Positions 1 to 7,731 of a stretch of 39,361 nt of DNA are shown piece after piece. The stretch spans positions 1 through 39,361 of the forward strand of contig DASZNC010000151.1 of assembly GCA_035551615.1 (NCBI GenBank). The letters run 5' to 3'. A model generated the notes under the pieces. It searched no databases. It was not told the DNA's origin and saw only the letters and a list, made by a program, of their open reading frames with translations. The translations under genes and the position numbers were made by a program. Positions within the stretch are counted from its first letter, which is position 1. Each line of letters begins with the position of its first letter. Origin of the DNA: JAKCDU01 sp035551615 (GTDB lineage Bacteria > Actinomycetota > Acidimicrobiia > Acidimicrobiales > Palsa-688).

Positions 1-190
1 GGAGGAACCACCAGGGACCGACGACCGGACCCAGCGGTGTCAGGGCCACGCCGGCGGCCATGGCCACGATGGCCCCGGTGACCATCTGCTCCAGGGTGAG
101 CGTCCAGCTCAGCACGACCCAGACCAGGAACGACCACGTCGACAGGGCCACGAAAGTCACGAACCGGCTCTGGCCCCGGGTGGAGGTCAC
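1..190 (-). CDS. Na+/H+ antiporter subunit E-like protein (MnhE/MrpE), 5' part only
   Basis: The visible 63 residues start at a GTG (190) that overlaps the stop of the upstream GH15 gene in a GTGA arrangement, so the two are translationally coupled. The peptide has a short basic N-terminus, a hydrophobic segment (FLVWVVLSWTLTLEQ) and a second hydrophobic stretch ending in a GPVVGPWWF-like piece. This resembles the N-terminus of MnhE/MrpE, a small membrane subunit of multisubunit cation/proton antiporters, in which a short TM is followed by an L-x-x-E-Q or similar motif and another TM. The gene continues beyond coordinate 1, so family assignment rests on a fragment. It could also be another small two-TM protein. 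Confidence 0.55.
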   Translation of the reverse strand, partial: MTSTRGQSRFVTFVALSTWSFLVWVVLSWTLTLEQMVTGAIVAMAAGVALTPLGPVVGPWWFL

Positions 191-1932
191 GACTGGCTGA
201 GTCGGGCGGCGCACTCGAGCAACAGGGCGTGGACGAAGGCCTGCGGGATATTGCCCCGCAACTGGCGTTCGCCGACATCGAACTCCTCGGTCAGCAGCCC
301 GGGCGGCCCGCACGAGGCCCGGTTGCGCTCGAACCAGGCGGTGGCCAACCGGGCGTCCCCCTGCTGCAGGTACACCAGAGACAGGGCGAACCCGCACAGC
401 GAGAAGGCCCCCTCGGCTTCCTCGAGCGGCCGCTCATCCAGGCGGTACCGGTAGAGGTATCCGTCCTGGCACAGGTCCTCCTCGATCGCCTGGATGGTGG
501 CCCGCGTGCGGGGGTCGTCCGGCGCCACGCCGCCTCGCAACATCGGGAAGAGGAGCGAGGCGTCGACCTTCGGATCGTCGGGCGCCCGCTGCCAGCGGCC
601 ACTCGGGTGCACGCTGGTGCGGGCCGTCTCGGCCGAGATGGCGTCGGCCAGGCTCGTCCACCGGCCGGCGGCAGCACCAGTGCTGACACTTGCGATCTGG
701 CGCAGCCCGGCCACCGAGATCAGCCGGGAGTGGGTCCACATCCGGTCGTCGATCTCCCATATCCCGGCATCCGGCTCCTGCCATCTGGACGCGATGGCGT
801 CCACCGCGATCTCGGCCGCCTTCCACCCGTCGTGCTCCAGCCGGCCGGCCCGCTCGGCGGCGGCGAGGAGCAGCAGGGACTCGCCCAGCCCGTCCAGTTG
901 GAACTGCACGTTGGCCCGGTTACCGATCTTGACCTGGCCGCCGGGGTAGCCGGGCAGATGGGTCAGGTCCCGCTCGTCGGGCACCGGGTCCCCGTTGGTG
1001 CGGTAGGCCGGCTTCAGGTCGCGACCGTCGGCCAGTAGCCGCTGTACGACGAAACGGACCGACGAGTCGAGGAGGAACTCGGCGCCGGACACCGCCGACG
1101 CGGCCTCGCCGGCGAAGCACTGGTCCCTGATCCAGGCGTAGCGATAGTCGTAGTTGCGCCCCGCCTCGGCCCGTTCCGGGAGGGACATCGTGGCCGCCGC
1201 GACCATGGCACCGCTCGACGTGGTCAAACCGCGCAGGACGGCGTAGGCATGGCTGGCGTCGCGCCGACAGGGCATGACGTCCATGACCGGTACCTGCTGC
1301 CGCCAGGTCTCCTCCGTCGCCGACCACAGTTCCTCCGGCGTCAGCACGGTGTCGGGATCCAGGGGCCGGGTCGACATCTCCAGGATCAGATCCCACTGGT
1401 CGCCCTCCTCGAGATCCAGATGCAGGGTCAACTCGCCGTTGCGGCCCCGGCGCACACCCGGCCCCGGGCGCCAGCGCAGGTACACCGGCCCGCTCCTCGC
1501 CGTCCACACCGTTCCGTGCCGGCGTATGTCGTCCATCGGCCGGAGACCGAACTCGGCGCACACATCGAGACGGGCCATCACGTCGGCCCGTCCGTGGACC
1601 GCCTTGATCCGCCGCAGTATCACCGCCTGGTCCGGATCACCGGGGAAGGCCAGCGCCTCCCGGCACTCGATCACCGCGTCGGTCGTGACCCACCGGCTGT
1701 TCCAGATGAGGGTGGACTCCTGGTAGTAGCCGCCCCACACGAATCGCTCGGACGTCGGGGCGACCTGGTAGTGGCCGGACCCTCCGAGGAGCGAGCAGAA
1801 GACACTCGAGGAGTCCCACGACGGGAAACACATCCACGCCATCTCACCCCGTGGCCCGATGAGCACCCCCCTCTCACCGTCGGCGAGCAGGGCGTAGTCC
1901 CGCAGCGCGAACGGCGGCGGAGTGCTGGTCAA
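187..1932 (-). CDS. Glycoside hydrolase family 15 protein (glucoamylase/trehalase-like)
   Basis: The 581-residue protein has the usual layout of actinobacterial GH15-like enzymes: an N-terminal beta-sandwich beginning with LRDYALLADGERGVLIGPRG, then an (alpha/alpha)6 barrel. The hallmark NYDYRYAWIRDQ lies near residue 260. DAGIWEID probably contributes the acid-side Glu region, and the C-terminal GLLTEEFD followed by GNIPQAFVHA holds the expected base region. These enzymes hydrolyse alpha-glucosidic bonds (glucans or trehalose) in the cytoplasm. The usual SK-x-x-x-W after the acid region is SR-L-I-S-V here, so specificity is uncertain. The start is a TTG that overlaps the SDR stop (TTGA); conservation of the N-terminus supports it. 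It lies between an SDR and an MrpE-like gene, a context that does not clarify its substrate. Confidence 0.88.
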   Translation of the reverse strand: MTSTPPPFALRDYALLADGERGVLIGPRGEMAWMCFPSWDSSSVFCSLLGGSGHYQVAPTSERFVWGGYYQESTLIWNSRWVTTDAVIECREALAFPGDPDQAVILRRIKAVHGRADVMARLDVCAEFGLRPMDDIRRHGTVWTARSGPVYLRWRPGPGVRRGRNGELTLHLDLEEGDQWDLILEMSTRPLDPDTVLTPEELWSATEETWRQQVPVMDVMPCRRDASHAYAVLRGLTTSSGAMVAAATMSLPERAEAGRNYDYRYAWIRDQCFAGEAASAVSGAEFLLDSSVRFVVQRLLADGRDLKPAYRTNGDPVPDERDLTHLPGYPGGQVKIGNRANVQFQLDGLGESLLLLAAAERAGRLEHDGWKAAEIAVDAIASRWQEPDAGIWEIDDRMWTHSRLISVAGLRQIASVSTGAAAGRWTSLADAISAETARTSVHPSGRWQRAPDDPKVDASLLFPMLRGGVAPDDPRTRATIQAIEEDLCQDGYLYRYRLDERPLEEAEGAFSLCGFALSLVYLQQGDARLATAWFERNRASCGPPGLLTEEFDVGERQLRGNIPQAFVHALLLECAARLSQS

Positions 1933-2906
1933 CGGTACGGCTTCTGGACGATGCGGCGCACCCGGTGGGAGAGTCGCAGCTGGGCGCTGGAGCTCTTCGA
2001 CCTGGAGTCGAACTCGCCGTGGGCGCCCGGATCGTCACCCGTCGGCCGATCGAGCGGTTCGTACAGGTTGTCCGGGCGGCCGGGTGCCACCTGGTCGGAC
2101 GTCTGCTGTGACTTGAACCCGGTCCGGGCCAGGTAACGGTCCAACAGCGCCGGTATGGCCCGCTGGCCCAGGATGGTGCCGACCGTGCTGGCGCCCACCC
2201 AGTACTCGCGGGCTCCCGGATGGTCGGCCGCGAACACCACACCTTCCGCCGCCACTTCGGGCTGGTAGATGGGAGGCACCGGTTGGGGGTGACGGGGCAG
2301 GCGGGTCCGCACCCAGGAGAACTGCGGGGTGTTGACCGCTGGCATCTGCACCACCGTGACCTTCACGTTGCTCTTCTCGTGGAGAAGCTCGCAGCGCAGG
2401 GAGGAGGTGAATCCGTTGATGGCGTGCTTGGCCCCACAGTAGGCGGACTGGAGCGGGATGCTCCGCTCGCCGAGGGCGGAGCCGACCTGGACGATCACTC
2501 CCCTGTCGCGGGGCCGCATCCGGGACAGCGCGGCCATGGTGCCGTGGACGTAGCCGAGATAGGCGACTTCGGTCACCCGCCGGAACTCATCCGGCTTTAT
2601 CTCCCAGAACGGTGCGAAGACGGAGGTGAACGCCACGTTCACCCAGACGTCGATCGGTCCGAGCTTCTCCTCCACCTCGCCGGCCACGGCGTCGACGGCG
2701 CCGAAGTCGGCCACGTCGACTGGGCAAACCAGCGGCTGGCCGCCGGCCAGCACGATCTGGTCGGCGGCCGCTTCGAGGCCGCCCTCCCCACGGGCCAGTA
2801 ACGCGACCCGGTCGCCACGGCGACCGAAGGCCACTGCGGCGGCCCGCCCGATTCCGGCCGACGCACCGGTCACAACGACGGTCCTCGGGGATTGGTCAGT
2901 GGACAT
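1929..2906 (-). CDS. Short-chain dehydrogenase/reductase (SDR)
   Basis: A 325-residue SDR with a Rossmann NAD(P)-binding motif TGASAGIGRA near the N-terminus, and a YCGAKHA active site (YxxxK) preceded by QVGSALGER, which supplies the catalytic Ser. The usual NNAG after beta-strand 4 is replaced by VNVAFT, a variant seen in a subgroup of longer SDRs. A C-terminal extension of about 80 residues ends in a basic Arg-rich stretch. The ATG start has a GAGAGG Shine-Dalgarno sequence 9-10 bases upstream. It is the first gene of a minus-strand unit with the GH15 enzyme (TTGA overlap) and the MrpE-like gene. The cofactor is probably NADP(H), and the substrate is unknown. Confidence 0.88.
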   Translation of the reverse strand: MSTDQSPRTVVVTGASAGIGRAAAVAFGRRGDRVALLARGEGGLEAAADQIVLAGGQPLVCPVDVADFGAVDAVAGEVEEKLGPIDVWVNVAFTSVFAPFWEIKPDEFRRVTEVAYLGYVHGTMAALSRMRPRDRGVIVQVGSALGERSIPLQSAYCGAKHAINGFTSSLRCELLHEKSNVKVTVVQMPAVNTPQFSWVRTRLPRHPQPVPPIYQPEVAAEGVVFAADHPGAREYWVGASTVGTILGQRAIPALLDRYLARTGFKSQQTSDQVAPGRPDNLYEPLDRPTGDDPGAHGEFDSRSKSSSAQLRLSHRVRRIVQKPYR

Positions 2907-3031
2907 GGCGACACCTCTCAGGAGAATCGGCCGATCGGTCGCGTATTGACTCGGTGCAGCCAGGCACGCTTACTCACATACCCGTCTGGTGCCCTCCTAT
3001 CGCGGCCGGCTCGTCGTTGCCGGTCGCCGGT

Positions 3032-3595
3032 TCAGGCGGCCCGCACGTAGCGCATGTACACGTTGGGTCCGGCCATCTCCGATGTCACCAGGGAGAAGCG
3101 ACCGGCCACTGTCCCGGCCCCGAACAGCCTGGTCCCCGGCCCGGCCAGCTCCGGGAACTGCATGATCCGGTATTCGTCCACCAGGTCCTGGGCGGCCAGC
3201 GTATGGACCAGGCTGGTGCTGCCCATGATCATGACGTCGCGATCGGTCTTGTGCTGGGCCACCGCCTCCTCCAGGTCCCCGGTCATGGCCGACGAGTTGG
3301 CCCAGGCGCTGAGGTCGGTGATCGACTTGGTGGCGACCAACTTGGGCACCCGGTTCATGTTGGCTGCGAACTCGTCGGTCCGGGTCGGCCACAGCTGGGC
3401 GAAGTGCCGCCAGGTCCGGGCTCCGAGCAGGAGAGTCCCGGTATCGAACAGGCCCCCGAGGCGGAACTGGTCGCCGGCCACCGCTTCGGGGCCGTAACGG
3501 AACAGCCACCCGCCGTTCGGGGTCCCGTCGGTGCCGTCGGGGTCCTCGACGACCCCGTCCAGGGTGGTGAAAGCGATGACGATGGTCCGGTGCAT
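3032..3595 (-). CDS. Dihydrofolate reductase / RibD C-terminal domain family protein
   Basis: The 187-residue protein starts MHRTIVIAFTTLDGVVEDPDG, the typical opening of the stand-alone DHFR/RibD-C-like family (pfam RibD_C), and carries LLGARTWRHFAQLWP and the NADPH-site-like DVMIMGSTSLVHTL. These proteins bind NAD(P)H, but most have no proven reaction, and true folate reductase activity is doubtful. The start has an AAGGAG site 5-6 bases upstream. It lies 75 bp downstream of a SigG-like sigma factor gene on the same strand. Pairing of such DHFR-like proteins with SnoaL-tailed sigma factors is frequent in actinobacteria, so they probably share a transcript. Confidence 0.85.
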   Translation of the reverse strand: MHRTIVIAFTTLDGVVEDPDGTDGTPNGGWLFRYGPEAVAGDQFRLGGLFDTGTLLLGARTWRHFAQLWPTRTDEFAANMNRVPKLVATKSITDLSAWANSSAMTGDLEEAVAQHKTDRDVMIMGSTSLVHTLAAQDLVDEYRIMQFPELAGPGTRLFGAGTVAGRFSLVTSEMAGPNVYMRYVRAA

Positions 3596-3670
3596 GCTGC
3601 TCCTTTGGCCACCGGTCCGATCGACCGGGTTGCAGCTACATACCGGTGGGCCACCGCCGATTCATCGGCG

Positions 3671-4633
3671 TCAGGTAAGAATTTCCGGCAGCTCGAACAG
3701 GGCGAATACATCCCGGTCCTGCCACGTCGTCATGCGCCGGACCAGGCCGTCACCGACGGTGAAGACCTGGAGAGTGTGGAGCTCGAACCGGTCTCCCTCC
3801 CGGGCGTAGGCGGCGAACGCCGGCTGGCGGTTGGCCCATATCGGCAGGCCCCGCCAGTCGTCGCGCATCGTGAAGATGCGGGCCATGAAGCGGACGTACG
3901 CCTCCCGTCCCTCGTACCAGTTCCACATCGGCGGCATCTCGAGCACGACCTCTTCGGCCAGCAGACGGGCCAGCCCGTCGACATCGGCCTTCTCGAAGGC
4001 GGCCATGTATCGGTCGACCACCACCCTCTCCTCGGCGTTCGGCTCCTTGATCTGATCGAAGTCCAGACCGACGACGGTGGCCCGGGCCCTCTGCAGCGCG
4101 CTGTTGACCGCGGCCGTGGTCATGTCCAGGGTGTCGGCCACCTCGGCGGCCGAGAATCCGAGCGCCTCCCGCAGGATCATGGACGCCCGCTGCTTGGCCG
4201 GAAGCAGCTGCAGAGCAGCCACCAGGGCCAGCCGCAGCCCACTTCTCTCCGCCGACAGCTCACCCGGGTCGTCACCGAAACGGGCCAGCACCTGGTCCGG
4301 CATCGGTTGCAACCACGGCACCTCGAAGCCCGGCGCGAAGGCGGCCTCCGGATCGTCGAAGACCGGGCCCACTCCGGACGGAAGGGGGCGCCGGGCCCGA
4401 CCCTGGATGGCGTTCAGGCAGGCATTGGTGGCGATCCGGTGCAACCACGTCCGCATGGTCGCCCGGGTCGGGTCGAAGCGGTCGAACGCCCGCCAGGCCC
4501 GCAGCATGGTCTCCTGCACGAGGTCCTGGGCATCGGTCACCGAGCCGAGCATCTGGTAGCAGTGGACCAGCAGTTCCCGACGGAACGGTTCCGCCGCCGC
4601 CGTGAACTCGGATGACTCGGTCGCCGTCGGCAC
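3671..4633 (-). CDS. ECF-type RNA polymerase sigma factor with C-terminal SnoaL-like domain (SigG-like)
   Basis: Region 2 lies at about residues 15-85 (LVHCYQMLGSVTDAQDLVQETMLRAW, then the MRTWLHRIATNACL block). Region 4 is at about 130-185 (LPAKQRASMILREALGFSAAEVADTLDMT). A SnoaL/NTF2-like domain of about 120 residues follows. This is the SigG-type ECF layout, in which the fused C-terminal domain is thought to modulate activity in place of a separate anti-sigma factor. No anti-sigma gene is adjacent, which agrees with that. The longest frame opens with TTG at 4639; GTG at 4633 is preferred here, and neither has a clear ribosome site. It is divergent from the methyltransferase gene with about 60 bp between, and the DHFR-like gene follows. 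Confidence 0.88.
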   Translation of the reverse strand: MPTATESSEFTAAAEPFRRELLVHCYQMLGSVTDAQDLVQETMLRAWRAFDRFDPTRATMRTWLHRIATNACLNAIQGRARRPLPSGVGPVFDDPEAAFAPGFEVPWLQPMPDQVLARFGDDPGELSAERSGLRLALVAALQLLPAKQRASMILREALGFSAAEVADTLDMTTAAVNSALQRARATVVGLDFDQIKEPNAEERVVVDRYMAAFEKADVDGLARLLAEEVVLEMPPMWNWYEGREAYVRFMARIFTMRDDWRGLPIWANRQPAFAAYAREGDRFELHTLQVFTVGDGLVRRMTTWQDRDVFALFELPEILT

Positions 4634-4695
4634 CCGCAAACATCTACCACGGCGATGGATCGCCGGCCGGGCACCTGTGCGCCATCATCGAACCC

Positions 4696-5514
4696 ATGTC
4701 AAAGGAAACACCGGTCGACCTCCGCACCACTTTCGACCAGGTCCCCGATCTGTACGACCGGGCCCGGCCGACCTACCCGGCTGCGGTGTTCGACGACCTG
4801 GACGACCTGACCGGTCTGCCGGCCGGGGCCCGGGTGGCCGAGATCGGGTGCGGTACCGGACAGGCCACCATTCCCATGGCCGAGCGGGGTTGGCGGGTGA
4901 CGTGCGTCGAGTTGGGGGCGACCACAGCGGCCTACGCCCGCCGGAAGCTGGCCCACCGGGCCGACGTCGAAGTGATCAACGCCGACTTCGAGACATGGAC
5001 GCCCGGCCGTGCCGGCTTCGATGCGATCGCATCGTTCAGTGCCTTCCACTGGCTGTCGCAGGAGGCCCGGTACCAGCGGACGGCTGATCTCCTGGCCGAC
5101 CATGGTCAACTCATCATCTTCTCCACCGCCCACGTCCAGCCGGCCGACGGTGACCGGTTCTTCACCGACGTCCAGGAGGACTACGAAGCGGTCGTCCCCG
5201 ACGACCCGTTGACGATCGCCGGGGGACCGAGGCCGCCGGAGGAGATCGGCGAACTCAGCGACGGGGTCCTCCTCGCCGAGCTCGGCGGCAGCGGCCGCTA
5301 CGGCCACGTCCGCATCCGCCACTACCTGTGGGACGTGGTCTACGCCGCCGACCGGTACATCGACGTGCTGGGCACGTACTCCAACCACATCGCCTTCGAC
5401 GACGACATCAAGACCCGACTGACCGACCGCATCCGCCGGCGCATCGAGGCCCGCCCGGGAGGGACTGTGCGCAAGACCTACCTGGGACTGCTGTACGTCG
5501 CCGACCGGCTCTGA
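4696..5514 (+). CDS. Class I SAM-dependent methyltransferase
   Basis: The 272-residue protein (from ATG 4696) begins MSKETPVDLRTTFDQVPDLYDRARPTYP, the standard opening of this methyltransferase group. It carries motif I VAEIGCGTGQATIP (SAM-binding GxGxG), an acidic ELGATTAAYA after beta-2, and FDAIASFSAFHWL (motif IV-like). The C-terminal half is an all-alpha cap ending RKTYLGLLYVADRL. An upstream in-frame ATG at 4612 would overlap the divergent sigma-factor gene and add 28 residues without family resemblance, so 4696 is chosen. The substrate is unknown. It probably runs from its own promoter in the short divergent spacer. Confidence 0.88.
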   Translation: MSKETPVDLRTTFDQVPDLYDRARPTYPAAVFDDLDDLTGLPAGARVAEIGCGTGQATIPMAERGWRVTCVELGATTAAYARRKLAHRADVEVINADFETWTPGRAGFDAIASFSAFHWLSQEARYQRTADLLADHGQLIIFSTAHVQPADGDRFFTDVQEDYEAVVPDDPLTIAGGPRPPEEIGELSDGVLLAELGGSGRYGHVRIRHYLWDVVYAADRYIDVLGTYSNHIAFDDDIKTRLTDRIRRRIEARPGGTVRKTYLGLLYVADRL

Positions 5515-5532
5515 CGCTGCGTCGCGCTGGCC

Positions 5533-5572
5533 GGCGGGCCGGTGGTCGGCGGGCCGGTGGTCGGCGGGCCGG
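5533..5572. repeat. 15-bp tandem repeat, about 2.7 copies
   Basis: The unit GGCGGGCCGGTGGTC occurs twice in exact tandem, followed by ten matching bases of a third unit. It lies just after the methyltransferase stop in the 353-bp gene-free stretch 5515-5867, which otherwise holds only copy 1 of the 161-bp palindromic element. It is GC-rich enough to fold, but no coding or terminator role is evident. Confidence 0.8.
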
Positions 5573-5628
5573 CGCTGGCCGCTGGCCGACCCATGGGCGA
5601 GGTGGACGCCTCCCATGCGCGCTGATCC

Positions 5629-5789
5629 GGTCCACAGTTGCAGGCGGGACGGCCATGTGGACCGCCAGATGGTCGAAAAGCGCGTTTTCACGGGCCACTC
5701 ACCAAACGAACGAAATTGAATGGCCCGGGATACCGCGCTTTTCGACGTTCTGGCCGTCCAGACGCAGGGAGCGCCGACGACTGTGGACC
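5629..5789. repeat. 161-bp near-palindromic element, copy 1
   Basis: The left 56 bases and the reverse complement of the right 56 bases align without gaps. Both begin GGTCCACAGT and end with GTCGAAAAGCGCG, around a 49-base centre that has a further GGGCCA/TGGCCC pair. A second copy of exactly the same length lies at 7732-7892. Copy 1 sits between the convergent ends of the methyltransferase and TetR genes. Reading outward from the centre, each arm encodes a peptide containing ALFD(V/H)LAV. A MITE-like or REP-like mobile or structural element is the simplest view. No transposase is adjacent. Confidence 0.8.
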
Positions 5790-5867
5790 GATCTGACGCG
5801 CTTCCACCGCCGGCCGGGCGCCCGACCCCTCACTATCCCCAGCCGGACAGGGCCGGTCAGGCCCGGA

Positions 5868-6587
5868 TCAGGCGGAAATACCCTTCAGGTCCTGGATCAG
5901 GGCGAGCAGGTCGGCGAGCGTGCTCCTCAACACCGGCAGGCGAGCCAGACCGATCGTGCGTACGACCATCGGTACCGTGCGTCCGGCCAGGAGCCGGGTC
6001 CGGGCCGCACCGGGAGTCGGGTCATGGACCCAGTACAGGACGACGCCCATGAAATACAGCCAGAGCAGTTCCGGCAGCTCCGCACGCAGGACCTTCGGGA
6101 TGCGGGCGTCCGACCCCTGTACCACCTGCCGCCACAGGTCGATCGAAGTCTCCCGGGCCGGGGTCGATTCCGGACTGAACGGGCTGAGTGGGCTGGTGGG
6201 CTCGGCCGCATTCTTGAAGAACGTGCCGGCGAACGCCCGGTACGGTTCCATCACCTCCACCCATGCCTCGACGACTCCGATCATGCGGGCCTCGAGGTCG
6301 GTCTCCCGGTCGAGGACCCGCTGCGCCGAGCGGGCGTGATCCGCCTGGGTGCGGTCGTAGAACGCCTGGATCAGATGCTCCTTCGACGCGAAGTAGTAGT
6401 AGGCGTTCCCCACCGACACCCCGGCCTCGGTGGCGATGGCCCGCATGGTCGTGGCCTCGAAGCCGTGTTCTCTGAACAGCCGCAGGGCGGCGTCGATAAT
6501 GGCCGACCGGGTCCGGGACGCTTTCGGCCCGAGTTCCACCTCCCCGGCCGCCGCCGCGTCATCCGCCGGGGCGTCATCCGCCGGCAC
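5868..6587 (-). CDS. TetR family transcriptional regulator
   Basis: The helix-turn-helix (SRTRSAIIDAALRLFREHGF, then TTMRAIATEAGVSVGNAYYYF) is followed by SKEHLIQAFYDRTQ and a helical ligand-binding domain, which is classic TetR architecture. The longest frame starts at ATG 6683 and would overlap the upstream DCC gene by 110 bp with a disordered Pro/Arg-rich leader. GTG at 6587 leaves a 14-bp overlap and a short PADDAPADDA leader, and is preferred, but the start is not certain. As the last gene of the operon that begins at the 7554 promoter, it is the best candidate to bind the two TTGAAC-N2-GTTCAA palindromes there and repress its own transcription. The ligand is unknown. Confidence 0.85.
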   Translation of the reverse strand: MPADDAPADDAAAAGEVELGPKASRTRSAIIDAALRLFREHGFEATTMRAIATEAGVSVGNAYYYFASKEHLIQAFYDRTQADHARSAQRVLDRETDLEARMIGVVEAWVEVMEPYRAFAGTFFKNAAEPTSPLSPFSPESTPARETSIDLWRQVVQGSDARIPKVLRAELPELLWLYFMGVVLYWVHDPTPGAARTRLLAGRTVPMVVRTIGLARLPVLRSTLADLLALIQDLKGISA

Positions 6588-7095
6588 GGTCGGGCGGCGG
6601 CGGCCCGGGCCAGTACGGCGGGGGCGGGCCGGCTCGGAAGGGCGGGGGCGGCCCGATCCGGCAGGTGTCACACTCCGGACCATAGAGCCTGCGCAGAGTT
6701 GCGTGGCGGTGCCGATCGACCAGCCGGGCGGCTGCCTTCACCAGCAGGAGGCGGCCTCTCGTCCCGAAGTGCTCGGCCGCTGGCTGCCACGCCGGCAACG
6801 CCCAGGCACAGACCAGCCAGGCCCGCTCGGACTCGTACACCGCGCCATCGGACGCTATGACCGTGAGCACGGTGGCGGTCCGCTGGTGATCGAGGGCCGG
6901 ATACCTCCGGACGGCGTCCGACGATCCGGAGGCCAGGTACTCGATCGGGACCAGCGTCGCCTGGGTCGACAACCAGGTACGTAGGCGCCGGCACAGCGGG
7001 CACCGTTCGTCATAGAGAACGGTCAAGCCCGGGGCCCCGTACCAGTCACCGTCCAGCCGGGCCGATGCCAGCTCGAAACTCGTGGCGGGGTGCAC
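6574..7095 (-). CDS. DCC family thiol-disulfide oxidoreductase-like protein (DUF393)
   Basis: The 173-residue protein has LTVLYDERCPLCRRL at about residues 24-38, giving the family signature D-x-x-C-P-x-C (Cys32 and Cys35), in a thioredoxin-like fold. A second CxxC pair (ECDTC) occurs near residue 145, before a Pro-rich tail with three GPPPP repeats. DUF393 proteins are presumed thiol-disulfide exchangers, often found with small membrane proteins. The GTG start lies 3 bases after the stop of the membrane-protein gene, indicating coupling. The tail overlaps the beginning of the TetR gene in another frame. Confidence 0.85.
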   Translation of the reverse strand: MHPATSFELASARLDGDWYGAPGLTVLYDERCPLCRRLRTWLSTQATLVPIEYLASGSSDAVRRYPALDHQRTATVLTVIASDGAVYESERAWLVCAWALPAWQPAAEHFGTRGRLLLVKAAARLVDRHRHATLRRLYGPECDTCRIGPPPPFRAGPPPPYWPGPPPPDRAGG

Positions 7096-7098
7096 GGA

Positions 7099-7554
7099 TC
7101 ACCGCCCGAAGTGCTGCGGTGCGCCCGGCGCGGGAGGCGCCGGAACGGTCGGGACAGGCTCCGTCCGGGTGTAGTGATTGGGCGAGATGGGTGGCAGGGC
7201 ACGAGCCCGGAGCACCGCCCGCCGGCGGAAGGCATTGAACGCCCACAGGTTGCCCAGGTGGATGACGCCGAGCACGATGGCGACGGCGCCGACCTTGACC
7301 GACAGCAGTTCCAGCACCTGCTGGCCCACCCTCACCTTCGTGTGCGAGGTCATGAACAGGGCCACGTACCCCAGGTTGAGCAGGTAGAAGCCGATCACGA
7401 GTAGTTGGTTGACGGCGTGGGCCAGGTTGGTGTCGCCGCCATAGACGTCGGCGAGGAAGACCTCCCCGTACCGGTGCAGGGCCCTCGCCACCCATACGGT
7501 CAGGGGGACGGCGATCCCCAGGTACACGAGGTAGGTCAGTACGGCCAGGTTCAT
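7099..7554 (-). CDS. Small integral membrane protein, function unknown
   Basis: This 151-residue protein has about three or four hydrophobic segments: LTYLVYLGIAVPLTVWVA at the N-terminus, QLLVIGFYLLNLGYVALFM in the middle, and VGAVAIVLGVIHLGNLWAF. A basic and Pro-rich cytoplasmic tail follows. I do not recognise a named family. The start has an AAGGAG site 8 bases upstream and is the first gene after a promoter flanked by two palindromic operators. It heads an operon with the DCC thiol-disulfide protein and the TetR regulator, so it may be the partner or exported-substrate component of that redox unit. Confidence 0.8.
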   Translation of the reverse strand: MNLAVLTYLVYLGIAVPLTVWVARALHRYGEVFLADVYGGDTNLAHAVNQLLVIGFYLLNLGYVALFMTSHTKVRVGQQVLELLSVKVGAVAIVLGVIHLGNLWAFNAFRRRAVLRARALPPISPNHYTRTEPVPTVPAPPAPGAPQHFGR

Positions 7555-7571
7555 TGTCTCGCTCCTTAGTT

Positions 7572-7585
7572 TTGAACGTGTTCAA
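7572..7585. promoter_or_regulatory. Palindromic operator O1 (TTGAACGTGTTCAA)
   Basis: The 14-bp inverted repeat has arms TTGAAC/GTTCAA around a 2-base centre. It lies immediately downstream of the inferred -10 box of the minus-strand promoter, where bound repressor would block initiation. It matches site O2 (7629-7642) in every arm base. Confidence 0.75.
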
Positions 7586-7591
7586 TTCAGA

Positions 7592-7620
7592 GTTGTAACC
7601 CCGGCGGTCGCCTCCGTCAA
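7592..7620 (-). promoter_or_regulatory. Sigma70-type promoter of the membrane protein-DCC-TetR operon
   Basis: On the minus strand, TTGACG (7620-7615) is followed by a 17-base spacer and TACAAC (7597-7592), a good -35/-10 pair. Transcription would start near 7585, inside O1, giving a short leader before the AAGGAG site and ATG at 7554. Confidence 0.65.
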
Positions 7621-7628
7621 CCAATTTC

Positions 7629-7642
7629 TTGAACATGTTCAA
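7629..7642. promoter_or_regulatory. Palindromic operator O2 (TTGAACATGTTCAA)
   Basis: A perfect 14-bp palindrome eight bases upstream of the -35 box. Its centre is 57 bp from the centre of O1. Together the two sites bracket the promoter, which fits repression by a TetR dimer at two sites, probably the regulator encoded as the last gene of the operon. Confidence 0.75.
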
Positions 7643-7731
7643 AACACTTGCGGAAGCCCGCCTCGGACCGGGAACGGCCCCCGACCGACCGGCCGTGAGC
7701 TCCGACAGTGCCGAACCGCGCGCGCCCAGCC

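Noticed and set aside
2954..4615. Long plus-strand frame of 553 codons opposite the sigma factor and DHFR-like genes
   Set aside because: It is rich in Gly, Arg, His, Pro and Gln, has no family resemblance, and lies antisense to two well-supported genes; typical of high-GC shadow frames.
5328..6860. Plus-strand frame of 510 codons across the methyltransferase end, repeat and TetR gene
   Set aside because: Arg/Pro/Gly-rich and overlapping three established features; reflects the third-position GC bias only.
7572..7642. Assignment of these operators to KstR itself
   Set aside because: The site form agrees with what I recall for KstR, but the local TetR is a simpler candidate and lacks clear KstR similarity.
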